64,000 nucleotides of DNA from Aeromonas sobria (GCF_000820145.1 NZ_CDBW01000003.1:1-64000); one strand, 5' to 3'; shown: positions 6,892-16,806, counted from the stretch's first letter. Numbers and translations: made by a program. Notes: generated from the sequence alone by a model not told the origin.

Positions 6892-9447
6892 TTAGAACTT
6901 CTGGGTGTAGTCGATGTAGTAGACACGACCGTCGATGCCGTAGAGGTCTTCTTCATAGGTGAAGCCATCGCTCGACAGGGAAGGTCCGCGGTTAAACATG
7001 TTCTTCACGCCGGTCTGGATCTTGGCATTCCAGCTGGTATCGACAGCTACGTTCAGGTTCCAGATGGTGTTGGAAGCGATATGACCCTCTTCCTGTCCAT
7101 TCACGTAATCCTGACTCTGGGAGTCGATATAGTTGGCGCTCAGATAAGCATCCAGATTCCACCACTGCGGGAAATTGGCACCGACCCCGGAGTTGAAGCG
7201 AAGGTTTGGCAACGCATTCCAACCCTTCTTGTCGATCATTGGGCCACCGGCAAACAGACCTTCTTCATACTTCAGGATGTAAGTACCACCGAAGTCATAG
7301 CGCATCGCGAAGAAGTTGAAGTCGTACTTGTAGTCAGCCTTGAAGTCGATACCACTGGTCTTGAGTTGCCCCAGGTTGACCATGCCGGCGTAAACCATCT
7401 CGACATCGCCGTTGGCGTCACGAATGACGTTCGGGTTGCTGCCGGTGTTGAGCTCCTGATAGAACTGGGTCTGGGTGGTAGCCAGCTGGATCACGTCATC
7501 AATCTTGATGTAGTAGTAATCGAGCGACAGGTTCAGGTTGTCCAACGGGTTGTAAGCAGCCCCTATGGTGAAGGTATTGGCGGTCTCTTCCTTCAGGTTT
7601 TTGTTGGCTTTACGCGTTGTGTCGTACTGCGCTTCGGAACAGTTGGCAACGCCATTGGCCTGGCAACCTACATAGTCCTTGGCAAAGTCGGCAGAGAAGG
7701 AGTCTGCGGCATAGAGATCATCCAGACCCGGTGCGCGGAACGACTGGGACCAGGAGGTGCGGAACATCAACAGGTCGAGCGGCTGATAACGCAGACTCGC
7801 TTTGGGCGAGAAGGCGCTGCCAAAGTCGCTGTACTTGTCGTAACGGCCCGCCAGGTTCAACTCGATCTGCTCGGTGATGGGGATCAGGCTCTCGATGTAG
7901 GTGGCAAACACATCGCGCACACCGCTACCTGAGTTTCCAGATGAACCCAGCACGTTACCCGCTTCGGACTGACTGTCATAGGTATCGGAGTAAACCCAAT
8001 CGTTATACTCGGCTCCCAGATACCAGCTGACGGGGCCAGCAGGCAGTTCACCCATCTCCCAGCCCAGACCTCCGTACCACTGGAAGAAGTCCATTTTGGA
8101 GGCACGACTGGTATCGTATGAAAGGTCCTTAGTGGCCGCATCAGAGAAGCTGCCATTAACGAATTTGCCGCTATTGACCTGAGTCTGTACTGCGGGCTCC
8201 AGAACGTAGCCGGAACCATTGCTGCGGTTATCTGTTTTGGAATACATGTAACCGGCGTTCCACTCCAGATCGCCCACCGCTTCGGTCGGCACAGTCCCTT
8301 CAAAACCAAGGTTCATGTTACCGGTCAAGTCAGTCACATCGTTATCACGGGGACCGACGTTGTTGAAGCGGTAGTAAACGGTCGCAGCCTTGGCGGTGCT
8401 GAAGTTGTTGGCAGACAGGACTGCTGCGCTTTCAGGGGTGGAACCATCCACGGTGAAGGCACCGGCAGCTGGCGCGAAGCGGCCAAAACTGGTGACGCGG
8501 GAACCAATCAACTGCGGTACGAAATCCACATTGTCATTTATATGGTAGCGACCATTCACATAGACGGTATCGCGAGTACGAGAGGCAGTCTTGGCGGCGA
8601 CCTTGGCAAAGTCGAAGCGGCAAGCCGTGCCCTTGGTGACGAAGCCGGTTCCGGTACTTTCACAGTCAACCCCATTCAGGGTACGGGTAACTGTCTTACC
8701 GGTGGTGGCATCCACCCCTTTGATATTGCGGCCATAGAGACTCGGCGCCGTGGCCCCCTCTTTCGCCAGATAGTCGCGATCCTTGTAGTAGATCTCGTCC
8801 TTCACATCGTGCTCATAAACCATCATCAGGGAGCCTTTCTCACCCGAGATGCCACTGACGATGGAACCACTCTGCTCGTCACCACCCTCTTCGGTCGGCG
8901 AACCAATACGCCCCTGGAAAGTCAGCCCTTCGAAACCCTCTTTGAGGATCACGTTGATAACGCCGCCGATGGCATCAGAACCATACAGGGCGGAGCCGCC
9001 ATCCAGGTTCACTTCCACCCGCTCAACGGCTGCCATGGGGATGGTGTTTAGGTTGATGGAAGTACCACCCATGGTCGGTGAACCGGCGATCCGCTTGCCA
9101 TTGAGCAGTACCAGAGTACGGGTAGAGCCCAGACCACGCAGACCAACGGTTCCCTGAGATTGATAGGAGTCACCGGAGGAAGGGGAGTAACCACCAAAGG
9201 AGTTGTAGGAGGCCTGTTTCAGATAATCGGCCACAGTCTGCTGACCAGACTGTTCAATTTGGGCCTTGCTGACAGAGACAACCGGAGTCGCCCCCTCAAC
9301 ATCAACACGGGAGATACGGGAGCCAGTGACTTTGATTTTCTGCAATTTTTCGACGTTCTGCCCTTCTTCGGCAGACACTGATGGGGCCACTGCAAGGCTC
9401 GCCAAGGCGAACGCAATCGCAGCAGAGATTCTGCTCTTCCTAAGCAT
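6892..9447 (-). CDS. TonB-dependent outer membrane receptor
   Basis: 851 residues. The signal peptide covers 1-26 (ending SVSAEE). A TonB box-like region and plug domain lie at about 35-170 (KIKVTGSRI, QTVADYLKQ, GLRGLGSTRTLVLLNG, VERVEVNLDGGSALYGSDA). The 22-stranded barrel follows and ends with a terminal Phe in YIDYTQKF, the outer membrane insertion signal. The plug is of the GSRI class often annotated as a generic TonB-dependent receptor; the ligand cannot be named. It is the first gene of the operon, 108 bp upstream of the DUF3450 gene, so it probably supplies the cargo for this dedicated TonB2 complex. No convincing Fur box was found upstream. Confidence 0.93.
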   Translation of the reverse strand: MLRKSRISAAIAFALASLAVAPSVSAEEGQNVEKLQKIKVTGSRISRVDVEGATPVVSVSKAQIEQSGQQTVADYLKQASYNSFGGYSPSSGDSYQSQGTVGLRGLGSTRTLVLLNGKRIAGSPTMGGTSINLNTIPMAAVERVEVNLDGGSALYGSDAIGGVINVILKEGFEGLTFQGRIGSPTEEGGDEQSGSIVSGISGEKGSLMMVYEHDVKDEIYYKDRDYLAKEGATAPSLYGRNIKGVDATTGKTVTRTLNGVDCESTGTGFVTKGTACRFDFAKVAAKTASRTRDTVYVNGRYHINDNVDFVPQLIGSRVTSFGRFAPAAGAFTVDGSTPESAAVLSANNFSTAKAATVYYRFNNVGPRDNDVTDLTGNMNLGFEGTVPTEAVGDLEWNAGYMYSKTDNRSNGSGYVLEPAVQTQVNSGKFVNGSFSDAATKDLSYDTSRASKMDFFQWYGGLGWEMGELPAGPVSWYLGAEYNDWVYSDTYDSQSEAGNVLGSSGNSGSGVRDVFATYIESLIPITEQIELNLAGRYDKYSDFGSAFSPKASLRYQPLDLLMFRTSWSQSFRAPGLDDLYAADSFSADFAKDYVGCQANGVANCSEAQYDTTRKANKNLKEETANTFTIGAAYNPLDNLNLSLDYYYIKIDDVIQLATTQTQFYQELNTGSNPNVIRDANGDVEMVYAGMVNLGQLKTSGIDFKADYKYDFNFFAMRYDFGGTYILKYEEGLFAGGPMIDKKGWNALPNLRFNSGVGANFPQWWNLDAYLSANYIDSQSQDYVNGQEEGHIASNTIWNLNVAVDTSWNAKIQTGVKNMFNRGPSLSSDGFTYEEDLYGIDGRVYYIDYTQKF

Positions 9448-10185
9448 CGCTTATATCCTTCCTGGTTGTTTTTTGTTTGCTTCCTGATATCGCCCTCTTT
9501 GGAGCGATGTGTAAGGCTTATCAATCTTTGACTGGCGGCGTCAATGGAGTAGGGGTGTGGCGAGGTCAGGCGTAGAATAAGCGGAGTGTATTAATTTTGA
9601 CCGGAATAATTAGTGAATAATTCTGCCAAAAACAACCAATGCAATGTGAAAACATTGTTAATGAATGTAAATGACGCTGAATTAAAATTTGATGAACTTA
9701 TTAGTTAACGTGCTGTCCGTTTATATCTTATTTCGATTTATCGGCCTTAATAAGAATAAAACACTAACTTCATCACCAGTGAACCACACCAATTTGGTAG
9801 TGGAGATAGATAAAATCGCCGAGATGATATCGTTTTCCCTCAGTTTCACCACCCCAACAAAAACATTAACAATCAATGAGTTAAAAACAGTTAAAACTTA
9901 AATAAACAGCTGTTTATATTTTTTAAAATAATGTTGAGCAGTAGCGTTTTGTTTTGATTTTCACTTTTTAGATAAAAAACATCATTTTTCGGCGTTTTTG
10001 GTCTCAGCGGGTCATTTGTCCCAGTTTTCCATTTCCTTGTACTTGATTTTTGTTGCAGAGCTTTTACAGTGGCCAAGCTGATTGTCTGCTGTTTGGCAAC
10101 CAATCCAGCGCGTAATGCCAGGAAGGATAGGCCCGTCACCGGATTTGACTGGTCGCAAAAAGAACAACAAGGACGAGGTTCCACC
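9448..10185. other. Long AT-rich divergent intergenic region
   Basis: About 740 bp separate the divergent TonB-receptor and ABC-permease genes, and 9580-10070 is markedly AT-rich compared with its neighbours. It must hold promoters for both operons. A 70-codon ORF at 9689-9901 (plus) has no ribosome site and a composition that only reflects the AT-richness, so it is not called. No reliable operator was identified. A direct repeat AATAATT-AGTG-AATAATT is visible near 9607-9624. Confidence 0.5.
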
Positions 10186-11211
10186 ATGCTGTCGTATTTC
10201 CTACGCCGGATGCTTCTTATCATCCCGACGTTTCTCGGTATCACCCTGCTCGTCTTCACCATCACCCGTTTCGTGCCGGGCGGCCCGGTCGAACGCATGC
10301 TGCTGCAAGCCCAGGTTTCCCAGAATGAATCTGGCCGATCCAGCGGCAGCAAGGGGGCGCAGGCACTCTCCGATGAACAGATCGAGGAGCTCAAGGCCTT
10401 CTATGGTCTCGACAAGCCCATGCTGGTCGCCTATTGGGAGTGGTTGCAGAAGCTGGCGGTGCTGGATCTGGGCGAATCGACCCGCTACTACGAGCCAGTG
10501 TGGGATCTCATCAAGGATCGGCTCCCCGTCACCGCCTTCTTCGGGCTGGCGACCTTTCTGCTGAGCTATGCGGTCTCCATTCCGCTCGGGGTGGCGAAGG
10601 CGCTCAAGCACAACAGCCGCTTCGACTCGTTGAGCTCCATGCTTATCTACATGGCCTATGCCCTGCCCGCCTACGTGGTGGGGATCTTCCTCATCACCGT
10701 CTTCGCCTTCCATCTGGAGTGGCTGCCCATGGGAGGTTTTCCGGGGGACGATTTCGATTCCATGGAGAGCAGCTGGGACCAGATCCGTACCGTCTTCGCC
10801 CATGCGCTGCTGCCGCTTATCGCCTACGCCATCGGCGATTTTGCCATCCTCACCATGACCATGAAAAACAGCCTGATGGAGAACCTGTCGGCCGATTATG
10901 TGCGTACCGCCGTGGCCAAGGGACTGCCATTTCGCAAGGCTGTCACCGACCACGCCATGCGCAACAGCCTGATCCCCATCGCCAGTCATCTGGGGTCTGT
11001 GCTCACCGTTTTCTTTGGCGGCTCCTTCCTCATCGAGACCATCTTCAACATCGACGGCATCGGCCTGCTCGGTTACGAGGCTATCGTCGAGCGGGATTAC
11101 CCCACCGTCATGGGCATTCTGGCCATCACCTCCATGCTGATGCTGATAGGCAATATCGTCTCCGATATCTGCGTTGCCCTTGTCGATCCCCGTGTGCGGT
11201 TTGGAGATTGA
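10186..11211 (+). CDS. Peptide-type ABC transporter permease (YejB-like)
   Basis: 341 residues. The N-terminus MLSYFLRRMLLIIPTFLGIT and the following VFTITRFVPGGPVERML are typical of YejB/OppB/DppB permeases. About six membrane helices follow, with the EAA loop near 230-260 (ADYVRTAVAKGLPFRKA) that docks on the ATPase. ATG 10186 follows AAGGACGAGG and starts exactly at the family N-terminus; an upstream GTG at 10069 would add 39 unrelated residues. It is the first gene of a five-gene importer operon. The 3' end of this gene (from about 11132) is repeated twice downstream (see the repeat entry). Confidence 0.94.
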   Translation: MLSYFLRRMLLIIPTFLGITLLVFTITRFVPGGPVERMLLQAQVSQNESGRSSGSKGAQALSDEQIEELKAFYGLDKPMLVAYWEWLQKLAVLDLGESTRYYEPVWDLIKDRLPVTAFFGLATFLLSYAVSIPLGVAKALKHNSRFDSLSSMLIYMAYALPAYVVGIFLITVFAFHLEWLPMGGFPGDDFDSMESSWDQIRTVFAHALLPLIAYAIGDFAILTMTMKNSLMENLSADYVRTAVAKGLPFRKAVTDHAMRNSLIPIASHLGSVLTVFFGGSFLIETIFNIDGIGLLGYEAIVERDYPTVMGILAITSMLMLIGNIVSDICVALVDPRVRFGD

Positions 11212-11213
11212 CC

Positions 11214-11318
11214 ATGAACCAGACCCTTTTTGCCATGCCGATGCTGACATCACGCCATATCGTCTCCGATATCTGCGTTGCACTTTCTGTTGCCCCCCGT
11301 GTGCGGTTTGGAGACTGA
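11214..11318 (+). CDS. 34-residue micro-ORF from duplicated permease end (copy 2)
   Basis: ATG at 11214 has TTTGGAG just upstream and lies 2 nt after the stop of the YejB-like gene. It encodes 34 residues beginning MNQTLFAMPML and ending DICVALSVAPRVRFGD, a near copy of the permease C-terminus. It is probably translated because it keeps the coupling signals. A function of the peptide itself is doubtful: differences from the next copy change amino acids freely. It may only relay ribosomes to the next gene. Confidence 0.4.
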   Translation: MNQTLFAMPMLTSRHIVSDICVALSVAPRVRFGD

Positions 11319-11320
11319 CC

Positions 11321-11425
11321 ATGAACCAGACCTCTATTGCCATGCCGATGCTGATATCACGCTATATCGTCTCCGATATCTGCGTTGCACCTTCTGTTGA
11401 CCCCCGCGTGCGGTTTGGAGACTGA
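11321..11425 (+). CDS. 34-residue micro-ORF from duplicated permease end (copy 3)
   Basis: ATG at 11321 lies 2 nt after the stop of the previous micro-ORF and has the same TTTGGAG ribosome site. It encodes 34 residues beginning MNQTSIAMPML and ending SVDPRVRFGD. Its stop is 2 nt before the ATG of the second permease gene, whose ribosome site (TTTGGAGACTGACC) is supplied by this repeat. So the repeat cannot be removed without replacing that site by the identical one in copy 1. Confidence 0.4.
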   Translation: MNQTSIAMPMLISRYIVSDICVAPSVDPRVRFGD

Positions 11426-11427
11426 CC

Positions 11428-12471
11428 ATGAAGCTCAATCCGGTTACCTTGAAAAAACTCAAGCGCTTCAAGTCGATCAAGCGCGGTTACTACTCCTTCA
11501 TCATCTTCACCACCCTGGTGCTGCTCTCCCTGCTGGCGGAGCTGCTGGTCAACAGCCGGGCACTGATGGTGAGCTATCAGGGCCAGCTGCACTTCCCCAC
11601 CTATGGCGATGTGATCCCCGGTCAGCAGTTCGGGCTCGATTACGAGTACGAAACCAACTACCGCCAGCTCAAGGCCAAATTTGCCGCAGAGGGCCAAGGC
11701 GACTGGGTACTGCTGCCGCCGGTACCCTGGAACCCCTACGAGCAGGATTTCAAGGAGGATGCCTACCCGCCTTACGCCCCCAGCGCGGCCGAGCGCCACT
11801 TCCTCGGCACCGACACCAGCGGCCGCGACGTGCTGGCGCGACTGGTTTACGGCTTTCGCATCGCCATCGGCTTTGCCTTTATCGCGCTGGCGGCCAGTTA
11901 CGCCATCGGGGTCACCATCGGCTGTCTGATGGGCTTTCTCGGCGGCCGCTTTGACCTCATCCTGCAACGCTTTATCGAGATCTGGTCCCAGGTGCCGTTT
12001 CTCTACGTCATCATGATCCTGGTGTCGCTTGCCAAGCCCAACTTCGGCCTGTTTGTCGCCATCAACGTGCTGTTCGGCTGGATGGGGATCACCTGGTATA
12101 TGCGCACCCTCACCTACAAGGAGCGGGCACGGGACTATGTGATGGCAGCACGGGCGCAAGGGGCGACTACCGGGCGGATCATCTTCAACCACATCCTGCC
12201 CAACACCCTGATGATGATCGTCACCCTGGCGCCGTTCGCCGTGGTGGGCAATATCTCCACCCTGACAGCCCTCGACTATCTTGGCTTCGGGCTGGCACCG
12301 CCGACCCCGAGCTGGGGGGAGCTGCTCTCCCAGGGGATCAACAATCTGGATGCCATCTGGATAGTCAGCTCGGTGGTGGCCGCGGTGAGTCTGGTGCTGA
12401 TCATGGTCTCCTTTATCGGCGAGGCGATCCGCGAGGCGTTCGATCCGCGCAAATTTACCCGTTACCAATAA
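11428..12471 (+). CDS. Peptide-type ABC transporter permease (YejE-like)
   Basis: 347 residues. It has an N-terminal helix (about 20-45), then a large periplasmic segment (about 45-135), which is typical of YejE. The transport domain follows with DTSGRDVLARLVYGFRIA at about 130-150 (the OppC/DppC hallmark) and the EAA loop (KERARDYVMAARAQGATTGRI) at about 230-250. It pairs with the YejB-like permease to form the membrane channel. The start lies 2 nt after the stop of the second micro-ORF and uses the repeat-borne TTTGGAG as ribosome site. Confidence 0.94.
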   Translation: MKLNPVTLKKLKRFKSIKRGYYSFIIFTTLVLLSLLAELLVNSRALMVSYQGQLHFPTYGDVIPGQQFGLDYEYETNYRQLKAKFAAEGQGDWVLLPPVPWNPYEQDFKEDAYPPYAPSAAERHFLGTDTSGRDVLARLVYGFRIAIGFAFIALAASYAIGVTIGCLMGFLGGRFDLILQRFIEIWSQVPFLYVIMILVSLAKPNFGLFVAINVLFGWMGITWYMRTLTYKERARDYVMAARAQGATTGRIIFNHILPNTLMMIVTLAPFAVVGNISTLTALDYLGFGLAPPTPSWGELLSQGINNLDAIWIVSSVVAAVSLVLIMVSFIGEAIREAFDPRKFTRYQ

Positions 12472-12620
12472 GCCAGCCGATGCCAGCGCATCGGCAGGCG
12501 CCGGGTAACGAACAGTCATTAATGAAGGACGGGCCGCCGCCACTGGCGGTCCCGAGAGCAAGGGATAAACCCGTTATCAATCAAGACCCCCAGTGCAGGG
12601 GCCAGACTTGGAAGTCAAAC

Positions 12621-14438
12621 ATGAAAAATAAAATCAAATGGATAGGTGCTCTCTTTGTGCTGGTGAACGGATCCTGGGTCTGGGCGGCAAGCTTGCCCGC
12701 GGATCTCAAATGGGAAACCAACGACACGGATCCGGTATTCGCCTCTCCCAAGGCGCTGCCGGGCGGCAGCCTCAATATGTTTGTCGACAGCTTTCCGCTG
12801 ACGTTCCGTACCGTGGGGCCTGACTCCAACGGTTCGTTCCGCTCCTTTATTCAGGACAACCAACTACGACTCATCAGCTTTCACCCCAATACCGGCAACC
12901 CCATCCCCTCGCTCGCGACCCACTGGGCCATCGCGCCAGACAGCCAGACCGTCTACTTCAAGCTGGATCCGCAGGCCAAATGGTCGGATGGCAAACCGGT
13001 CAATGCTGACGACTACACCTTCGGCTACGAGATGATGCGCTCAAAAGAAATCCGCGCCCCTTGGTACAACAACTACTACACCACCGAAGTGGTAGCGGTA
13101 GAGAAGATCGATGACCACACCATTATGGTCAAAACGGGCAACCGCAAGGCCAAGCTGGACCTGCTCAACACCACCGAGCTGTACCCTCAGCCCAAGCACT
13201 ACTACAAGCTGACCCCCAACTGGGTGAAACAGTACAACTGGGCCGTGGTGCCCACCACAGGTCCCTACGTGATCAGCGACGTCAAGAAGGGCAAGTCGGT
13301 CACCTTCAGCAAGCAGAAGGATTGGTGGGCACAGAACTATCGCTACAACCAGCACAGATTCAATATCGATACCATCAAGGTGCAGGTGATCCGCGACCAC
13401 AACATCGCCTTCCGCCACTTCCTGAAGGGGGAGATCGATACCTTCGAGATGATCCTGCCCAACTGGTGGCATGAAAAAGCGGTCACCCCGGAATACAAGA
13501 AGGGCTACGTGCAGAAGGTGATGGCCATGACCGACACCAAACAGGGGGCGCAGGGACTGCATCTCAATGTGGCCAACCCCAAGCTGGCAGATGTGAACGT
13601 ACGCCTCGGCATCCAGCACGCCTTCAATATCGACAAGATGATCGAAACCGTGCTGCGCGGCGACTACGACAGAGCCACCACCTTCGGCTCGGGTTTTGGC
13701 GAGTTCACCGAGATGACGCTGCCGGAGCGGGCTTATGACATTGGCAAGGCGCGGGAGTATTTTGCCAAGGGCGGCTACAACAAGCCGGGGCCGGACGGCA
13801 TCCTGCAAAATGAGAAGGGAGAGCGGCTGACGCTGGCGCTCACCTACACCAGTCAGGAGCACTCCAAGCGACTGACTGTGCTGAAAGAGGAGGCCAAGAA
13901 GGCGGGTCTGGATCTGGAGCTTAACCTAGTGGATGGCGCCACCGGCTTCAAAGCGATGCTGGAGAAGAAACACGAGGCAGCCTGGATGGGCTGGGCTGGC
14001 GGCGGTCTCTATCCGCAATATTGGGAATATTTCCACTCCGCCAACGCCAACAAGCCGCAGACCAACAACCTGTTCAACGTGGCTGACAAGGAGCTGGACG
14101 CGCTGATCGACGCCTACAACGTCGAATTCGACATGGCCAAACGGGCCAAGCTCTCCCAGCAGATCCAGCAGCGCATCTATGACCTCGCCATCTTCGTGCC
14201 CGGGGTGCAGCTCAACTATGTGCGGGCCAGCAGCTGGCGTTATGTGATGCTGCCGGAAGTGCCTGCCACCAAGAACACGCCGGATCTGCTCTACTGGCCG
14301 ATGGACGGTTATCCTCACAGTAGTGGCGGTCTGCTCTGGCTCGATCCCAAGGTGAAAGAAGAGACCCGCAACGCCAAGGAGGCAGGGGAGGCGCTGGCGC
14401 CCATCAACCTGCTCGACAAGACCTATGCACGTCATTGA
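12621..14438 (+). CDS. Extracellular solute-binding protein family 5 (YejA-like peptide binder)
   Basis: 605 residues, close to YejA length. The signal peptide covers 1-23 (ending SWVWAA). The SBP_bac_5 fold follows, with [35 protein letters not shown] at about 95-130 as the family signature. The likely substrate is an oligopeptide or a peptide-like compound; the exact ligand cannot be read. ATG 12621 is preceded by GGAAG and opens with a proper signal peptide, so the upstream in-frame ATG at 12480 is rejected. It is the third transporter gene of the operon and overlaps the leader region of the first ATPase gene. Confidence 0.93.
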   Translation: MKNKIKWIGALFVLVNGSWVWAASLPADLKWETNDTDPVFASPKALPGGSLNMFVDSFPLTFRTVGPDSNGSFRSFIQDNQLRLISFHPNTGNPIPSLATHWAIAPDSQTVYFKLDPQAKWSDGKPVNADDYTFGYEMMRSKEIRAPWYNNYYTTEVVAVEKIDDHTIMVKTGNRKAKLDLLNTTELYPQPKHYYKLTPNWVKQYNWAVVPTTGPYVISDVKKGKSVTFSKQKDWWAQNYRYNQHRFNIDTIKVQVIRDHNIAFRHFLKGEIDTFEMILPNWWHEKAVTPEYKKGYVQKVMAMTDTKQGAQGLHLNVANPKLADVNVRLGIQHAFNIDKMIETVLRGDYDRATTFGSGFGEFTEMTLPERAYDIGKAREYFAKGGYNKPGPDGILQNEKGERLTLALTYTSQEHSKRLTVLKEEAKKAGLDLELNLVDGATGFKAMLEKKHEAAWMGWAGGGLYPQYWEYFHSANANKPQTNNLFNVADKELDALIDAYNVEFDMAKRAKLSQQIQQRIYDLAIFVPGVQLNYVRASSWRYVMLPEVPATKNTPDLLYWPMDGYPHSSGGLLWLDPKVKEETRNAKEAGEALAPINLLDKTYARH

Positions 14439-14469
14439 TATTCAGGCCATTGCGAAGGGAGCAGCCGTT

Positions 14470-15591
14470 ATGCCCAACACTCAGGCCCCCATTCTTGACG
14501 TACCGGATAACGGGGGGGAGTTCGCCGCTGATAGCGGCCAGCACCCAGCCTCGATCCTCGACGTACCGGATAACGGGGGGGAGTTCGCCGTTGATAACGG
14601 CCAGCACCAGGCCCCCATCCTTGAGGTAAGCGATCTCGAGGTGGAGTTCGCCGTCGATGACGGCAAGATCAAGGTGCTCGACGGGGTCAGCTTCAAGGTG
14701 GCACCGGGTCAGACGCTGGGGATCGTCGGCGAGTCTGGCTGTGGCAAGAGTGTCACTTCACTCGCCATCATGGGGCTGCTGCCCAAGCCCCACGGTCAGG
14801 TAGTCGCCGGTTCCATCCGCTTTCAGGGGGAGGAGCTGCTGTCGCTTGCGCCGGATCAGATGTACAAGGTGCGCGGCAACCGCATCTCGATGATCTTTCA
14901 GGAGCCGATGACGGCCCTCAACCCGGTGCAGACGGTCGGTGAGCAACTGATGGAGGTGTTTCGCCTCCATCGCCCCGAGTATGACAAGGCCCAGCGTAAA
15001 GCCGCAGCCATCGCCATGCTGCAGAAGGTGGGGATCCCGGAACCGGCCCAGCGCTTTGCGGTCTATCCCCACAACCTCTCCGGCGGTATGCGCCAACGGG
15101 TGATGATCGCCATGGCGCTCTCCTGCGAGCCAGACCTGCTGATTTGTGACGAGCCGACCACGGCGCTGGATGTCACCATTCAGGCCCAGATCCTCGAACT
15201 GATGAAAGAGCTACAGACCCAGACCGGGATGGCCATCATCTTTATCACCCACGATCTGGGGGTGGTGGCAGAGCTGTGCGACGAAGTGGTGGTGATGTAC
15301 GCCGGCCGCGCGGTAGAGCAGGCCGATGTGTTCGAGCTGTTTGACCATCCCCGTCACCCCTATACCCACGGCTTGATGAGCTCGATCCCGCGCCTCGAGG
15401 ATGAGCCCAAGAGCCTGCTCAAGACCATCAAGGGACAGGTGCCAGCCCTGCATGAGATGCCCGCTGGCTGCCGCTTCTCCAACCGCTGCCCCCATGCGAC
15501 CGATCTCTGCATCAGCGCCATTCCGGCGGTGGAGCAACTCAATCCGCGCCACCATGTCGCCTGTCACTACTGGAAGGAGTTGACCGTATGA
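14470..15591 (+). CDS. Peptide ABC transporter ATPase 1 (OppD/DppD type) with repeated N-terminus
   Basis: 373 residues. The ABC domain has Walker A GESGCGKS (about 89-96), the Q-loop [10 protein letters not shown], the signature LSGGMRQRV, Walker [13 protein letters not shown] and the H-loop THD. The C-terminal oligopeptide/dipeptide extension contains [14 protein letters not shown]. The first about 66 residues hold three tandem 21-residue units, of which only the third ([13 protein letters not shown]) is the normal start of the ABC fold. ATG 14470 has AAGGGAG upstream; an in-frame start at 14425 would overlap the binding-protein gene. Unlike E. coli yejF, a single fused double ATPase, this operon encodes two separate ATPases. 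Confidence 0.92.
   Translation: MPNTQAPILDVPDNGGEFAADSGQHPASILDVPDNGGEFAVDNGQHQAPILEVSDLEVEFAVDDGKIKVLDGVSFKVAPGQTLGIVGESGCGKSVTSLAIMGLLPKPHGQVVAGSIRFQGEELLSLAPDQMYKVRGNRISMIFQEPMTALNPVQTVGEQLMEVFRLHRPEYDKAQRKAAAIAMLQKVGIPEPAQRFAVYPHNLSGGMRQRVMIAMALSCEPDLLICDEPTTALDVTIQAQILELMKELQTQTGMAIIFITHDLGVVAELCDEVVVMYAGRAVEQADVFELFDHPRHPYTHGLMSSIPRLEDEPKSLLKTIKGQVPALHEMPAGCRFSNRCPHATDLCISAIPAVEQLNPRHHVACHYWKELTV
14482..14670 (+). repeat. Three tandem 63-bp repeats inside the ATPase 5' end, with two G7 tracts
   Basis: Units lie at 14482-14544, 14545-14607 and 14608-14670, with a period of exactly 63 bp (21 codons). Units 1 and 2 are nearly identical ([12 protein letters not shown] in both). Unit 3 is the diverged genuine N-terminus ([12 protein letters not shown]). 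Units 1 and 2 each contain a run of seven G (14512-14518 and 14575-14581). Confidence 0.95.
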
Positions 15592-16604
15592 GCACTCTGT
15601 TATCGGTCAGGGATCTGAAACAGCACTTCCGGCTGGGAGGCGGGTTCCTGCGCAAGCAATATACGGTTCACGCGGTGGATGGTATCAGCTTCGACCTGAA
15701 ACAGGGGGAGACGCTGGGGCTGGTGGGTGAGTCGGGCTGTGGCAAGTCCACCCTCGGACGCAGCCTGCTCAAACTGTTCGAGCCGACCGCAGGCACCATC
15801 ACCTTCGAGGGGCGCGATATCACCGCCCTCAGCCCGAAGGAGATGCGCTCCCTGCGCCAAGAGATGCAGATGGTGTTTCAGGATCCTGCAGAATCCCTCA
15901 ACAGCCGCCACACTGTGGGCCAAATTTTGGAGGAGCCCTTTATCATCCACGCTAAAGGCAACACTGAGCAGCGGCGCGGCTGGGTGCAAGAGTTGCTGGC
16001 AAAAGTGGGCCTGCCGGGCAGCGCGGTGGATCGCTACCCCCACGAGTTTTCCGGCGGTCAGCGCCAGCGTATCGGCATCGCCCGCGCCATCGCCCTCAAG
16101 CCCAAGCTGCTGGTGTGCGACGAGGCGGTCTCGGCCCTCGATGTCTCGGTGCAGTCGCAGATCGTCAACCTGCTGCTCAGCCTGCAGCGGGAGATGAACC
16201 TCTCCATCATCTTCATCGCCCACGATCTGTCGGTGGTTAAACACATCTCGGATCGGATTGCAGTGATGTATCTGGGACGGATCGTCGAACTGGCGGATGC
16301 CCAGTCGCTCTATCTGGCGCCGCGCCACCCTTACACCCAGGCGCTGATCTCTGCCATTCCGGTACCGGACCCGCGCAGGCGCAGCCAGCGCATTCTGCTG
16401 ACCGGCGATGTGCCCTCCCCCATCTCGCCGCCAAGCGGCTGCCACTTCCACCAGCGCTGCCCCCATGCAACCGAGCTGTGCAAAAGCAAGGCGCCAAGGC
16501 TTGAGGCGCGTGATGAATCCCATCATCAGGTGGCCTGTCACACCCCGCTCGCCGTCGGTAGTCACGCCATCAGCGGCGACAGTAGGCTGGAGCAGGCGAG
16601 CTAG
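15588..16604 (+). CDS. Peptide ABC transporter ATPase 2 (OppF/DppF type)
   Basis: 338 residues. Walker A is GESGCGKST (about 46-54), the Q-loop [12 protein letters not shown], the signature FSGGQRQRI, Walker [15 protein letters not shown] and the H-loop AHD. The C-terminal domain has [14 protein letters not shown]. The gene overlaps the first ATPase by 4 nt (ATGA), so the two subunits are made in step, as expected for a heterodimeric motor. It is the last gene of the operon, with a hairpin 33 bp downstream. Confidence 0.94.
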   Translation: MSTLLSVRDLKQHFRLGGGFLRKQYTVHAVDGISFDLKQGETLGLVGESGCGKSTLGRSLLKLFEPTAGTITFEGRDITALSPKEMRSLRQEMQMVFQDPAESLNSRHTVGQILEEPFIIHAKGNTEQRRGWVQELLAKVGLPGSAVDRYPHEFSGGQRQRIGIARAIALKPKLLVCDEAVSALDVSVQSQIVNLLLSLQREMNLSIIFIAHDLSVVKHISDRIAVMYLGRIVELADAQSLYLAPRHPYTQALISAIPVPDPRRRSQRILLTGDVPSPISPPSGCHFHQRCPHATELCKSKAPRLEARDESHHQVACHTPLAVGSHAISGDSRLEQAS

Positions 16605-16636
16605 ACGCAGCGAACAAACGCCAGGGTAGAAACAGA

Positions 16637-16660
16637 CGAGGCGGCCATCAGGCCGCCTCG
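16637..16660 (+). terminator. Probable terminator of the ABC importer operon
   Basis: A perfect 10-bp stem CGAGGCGGCC / GGCCGCCTCG encloses an ATCA loop and lies 33 bp after the last ATPase gene. The T-tract is poor (TGCTAT), so termination may be partial. Confidence 0.6.
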
Positions 16661-16806
16661 TGCTATCGGGTCACTCTTGTCTTATCGTGTCACGGCTGCC
16701 GCTCGTCAGGCGGCAATACCCCCGAGAATTTCGGATGTTAATAAGTAGTTAAACACCGTATTTGTAATGCCATACTTATGACGCGCTCAAAAAACATGGT
16801 ATTCAG

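Larger units (their letters stand above)
11132..11427 (+). repeat. Three tandem copies of the permease 3' end and junction
   Basis: The last about 80 bp of the YejB-like gene plus its stop and the following start context (GTGCGGTTTGGAGAYTGACCATG) are present three times. Copy 1 is the real gene end (11132-11213), and copies 2 and 3 are full 107-bp units at 11214-11320 and 11321-11427. Units 2 and 3 differ at 8 of 107 positions. Each unit carries a TTTGGAG ribosome site and ends in TGACCATG, so the next reading frame always starts 2 nt after the previous stop. The result is a spacer of two micro-ORFs between the two permease genes. Confidence 0.93.

Noticed and set aside
9600..9640. Possible Fur box upstream of the TonB receptor
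   Set aside because: Only direct AATAATT repeats are present; the inverted GATAAT-type hexamers of a Fur site are not.
9689..9901. 70-codon plus-strand ORF in the AT-rich region
   Set aside because: No ribosome site, residues reflect AT-rich composition, and no family resemblance.
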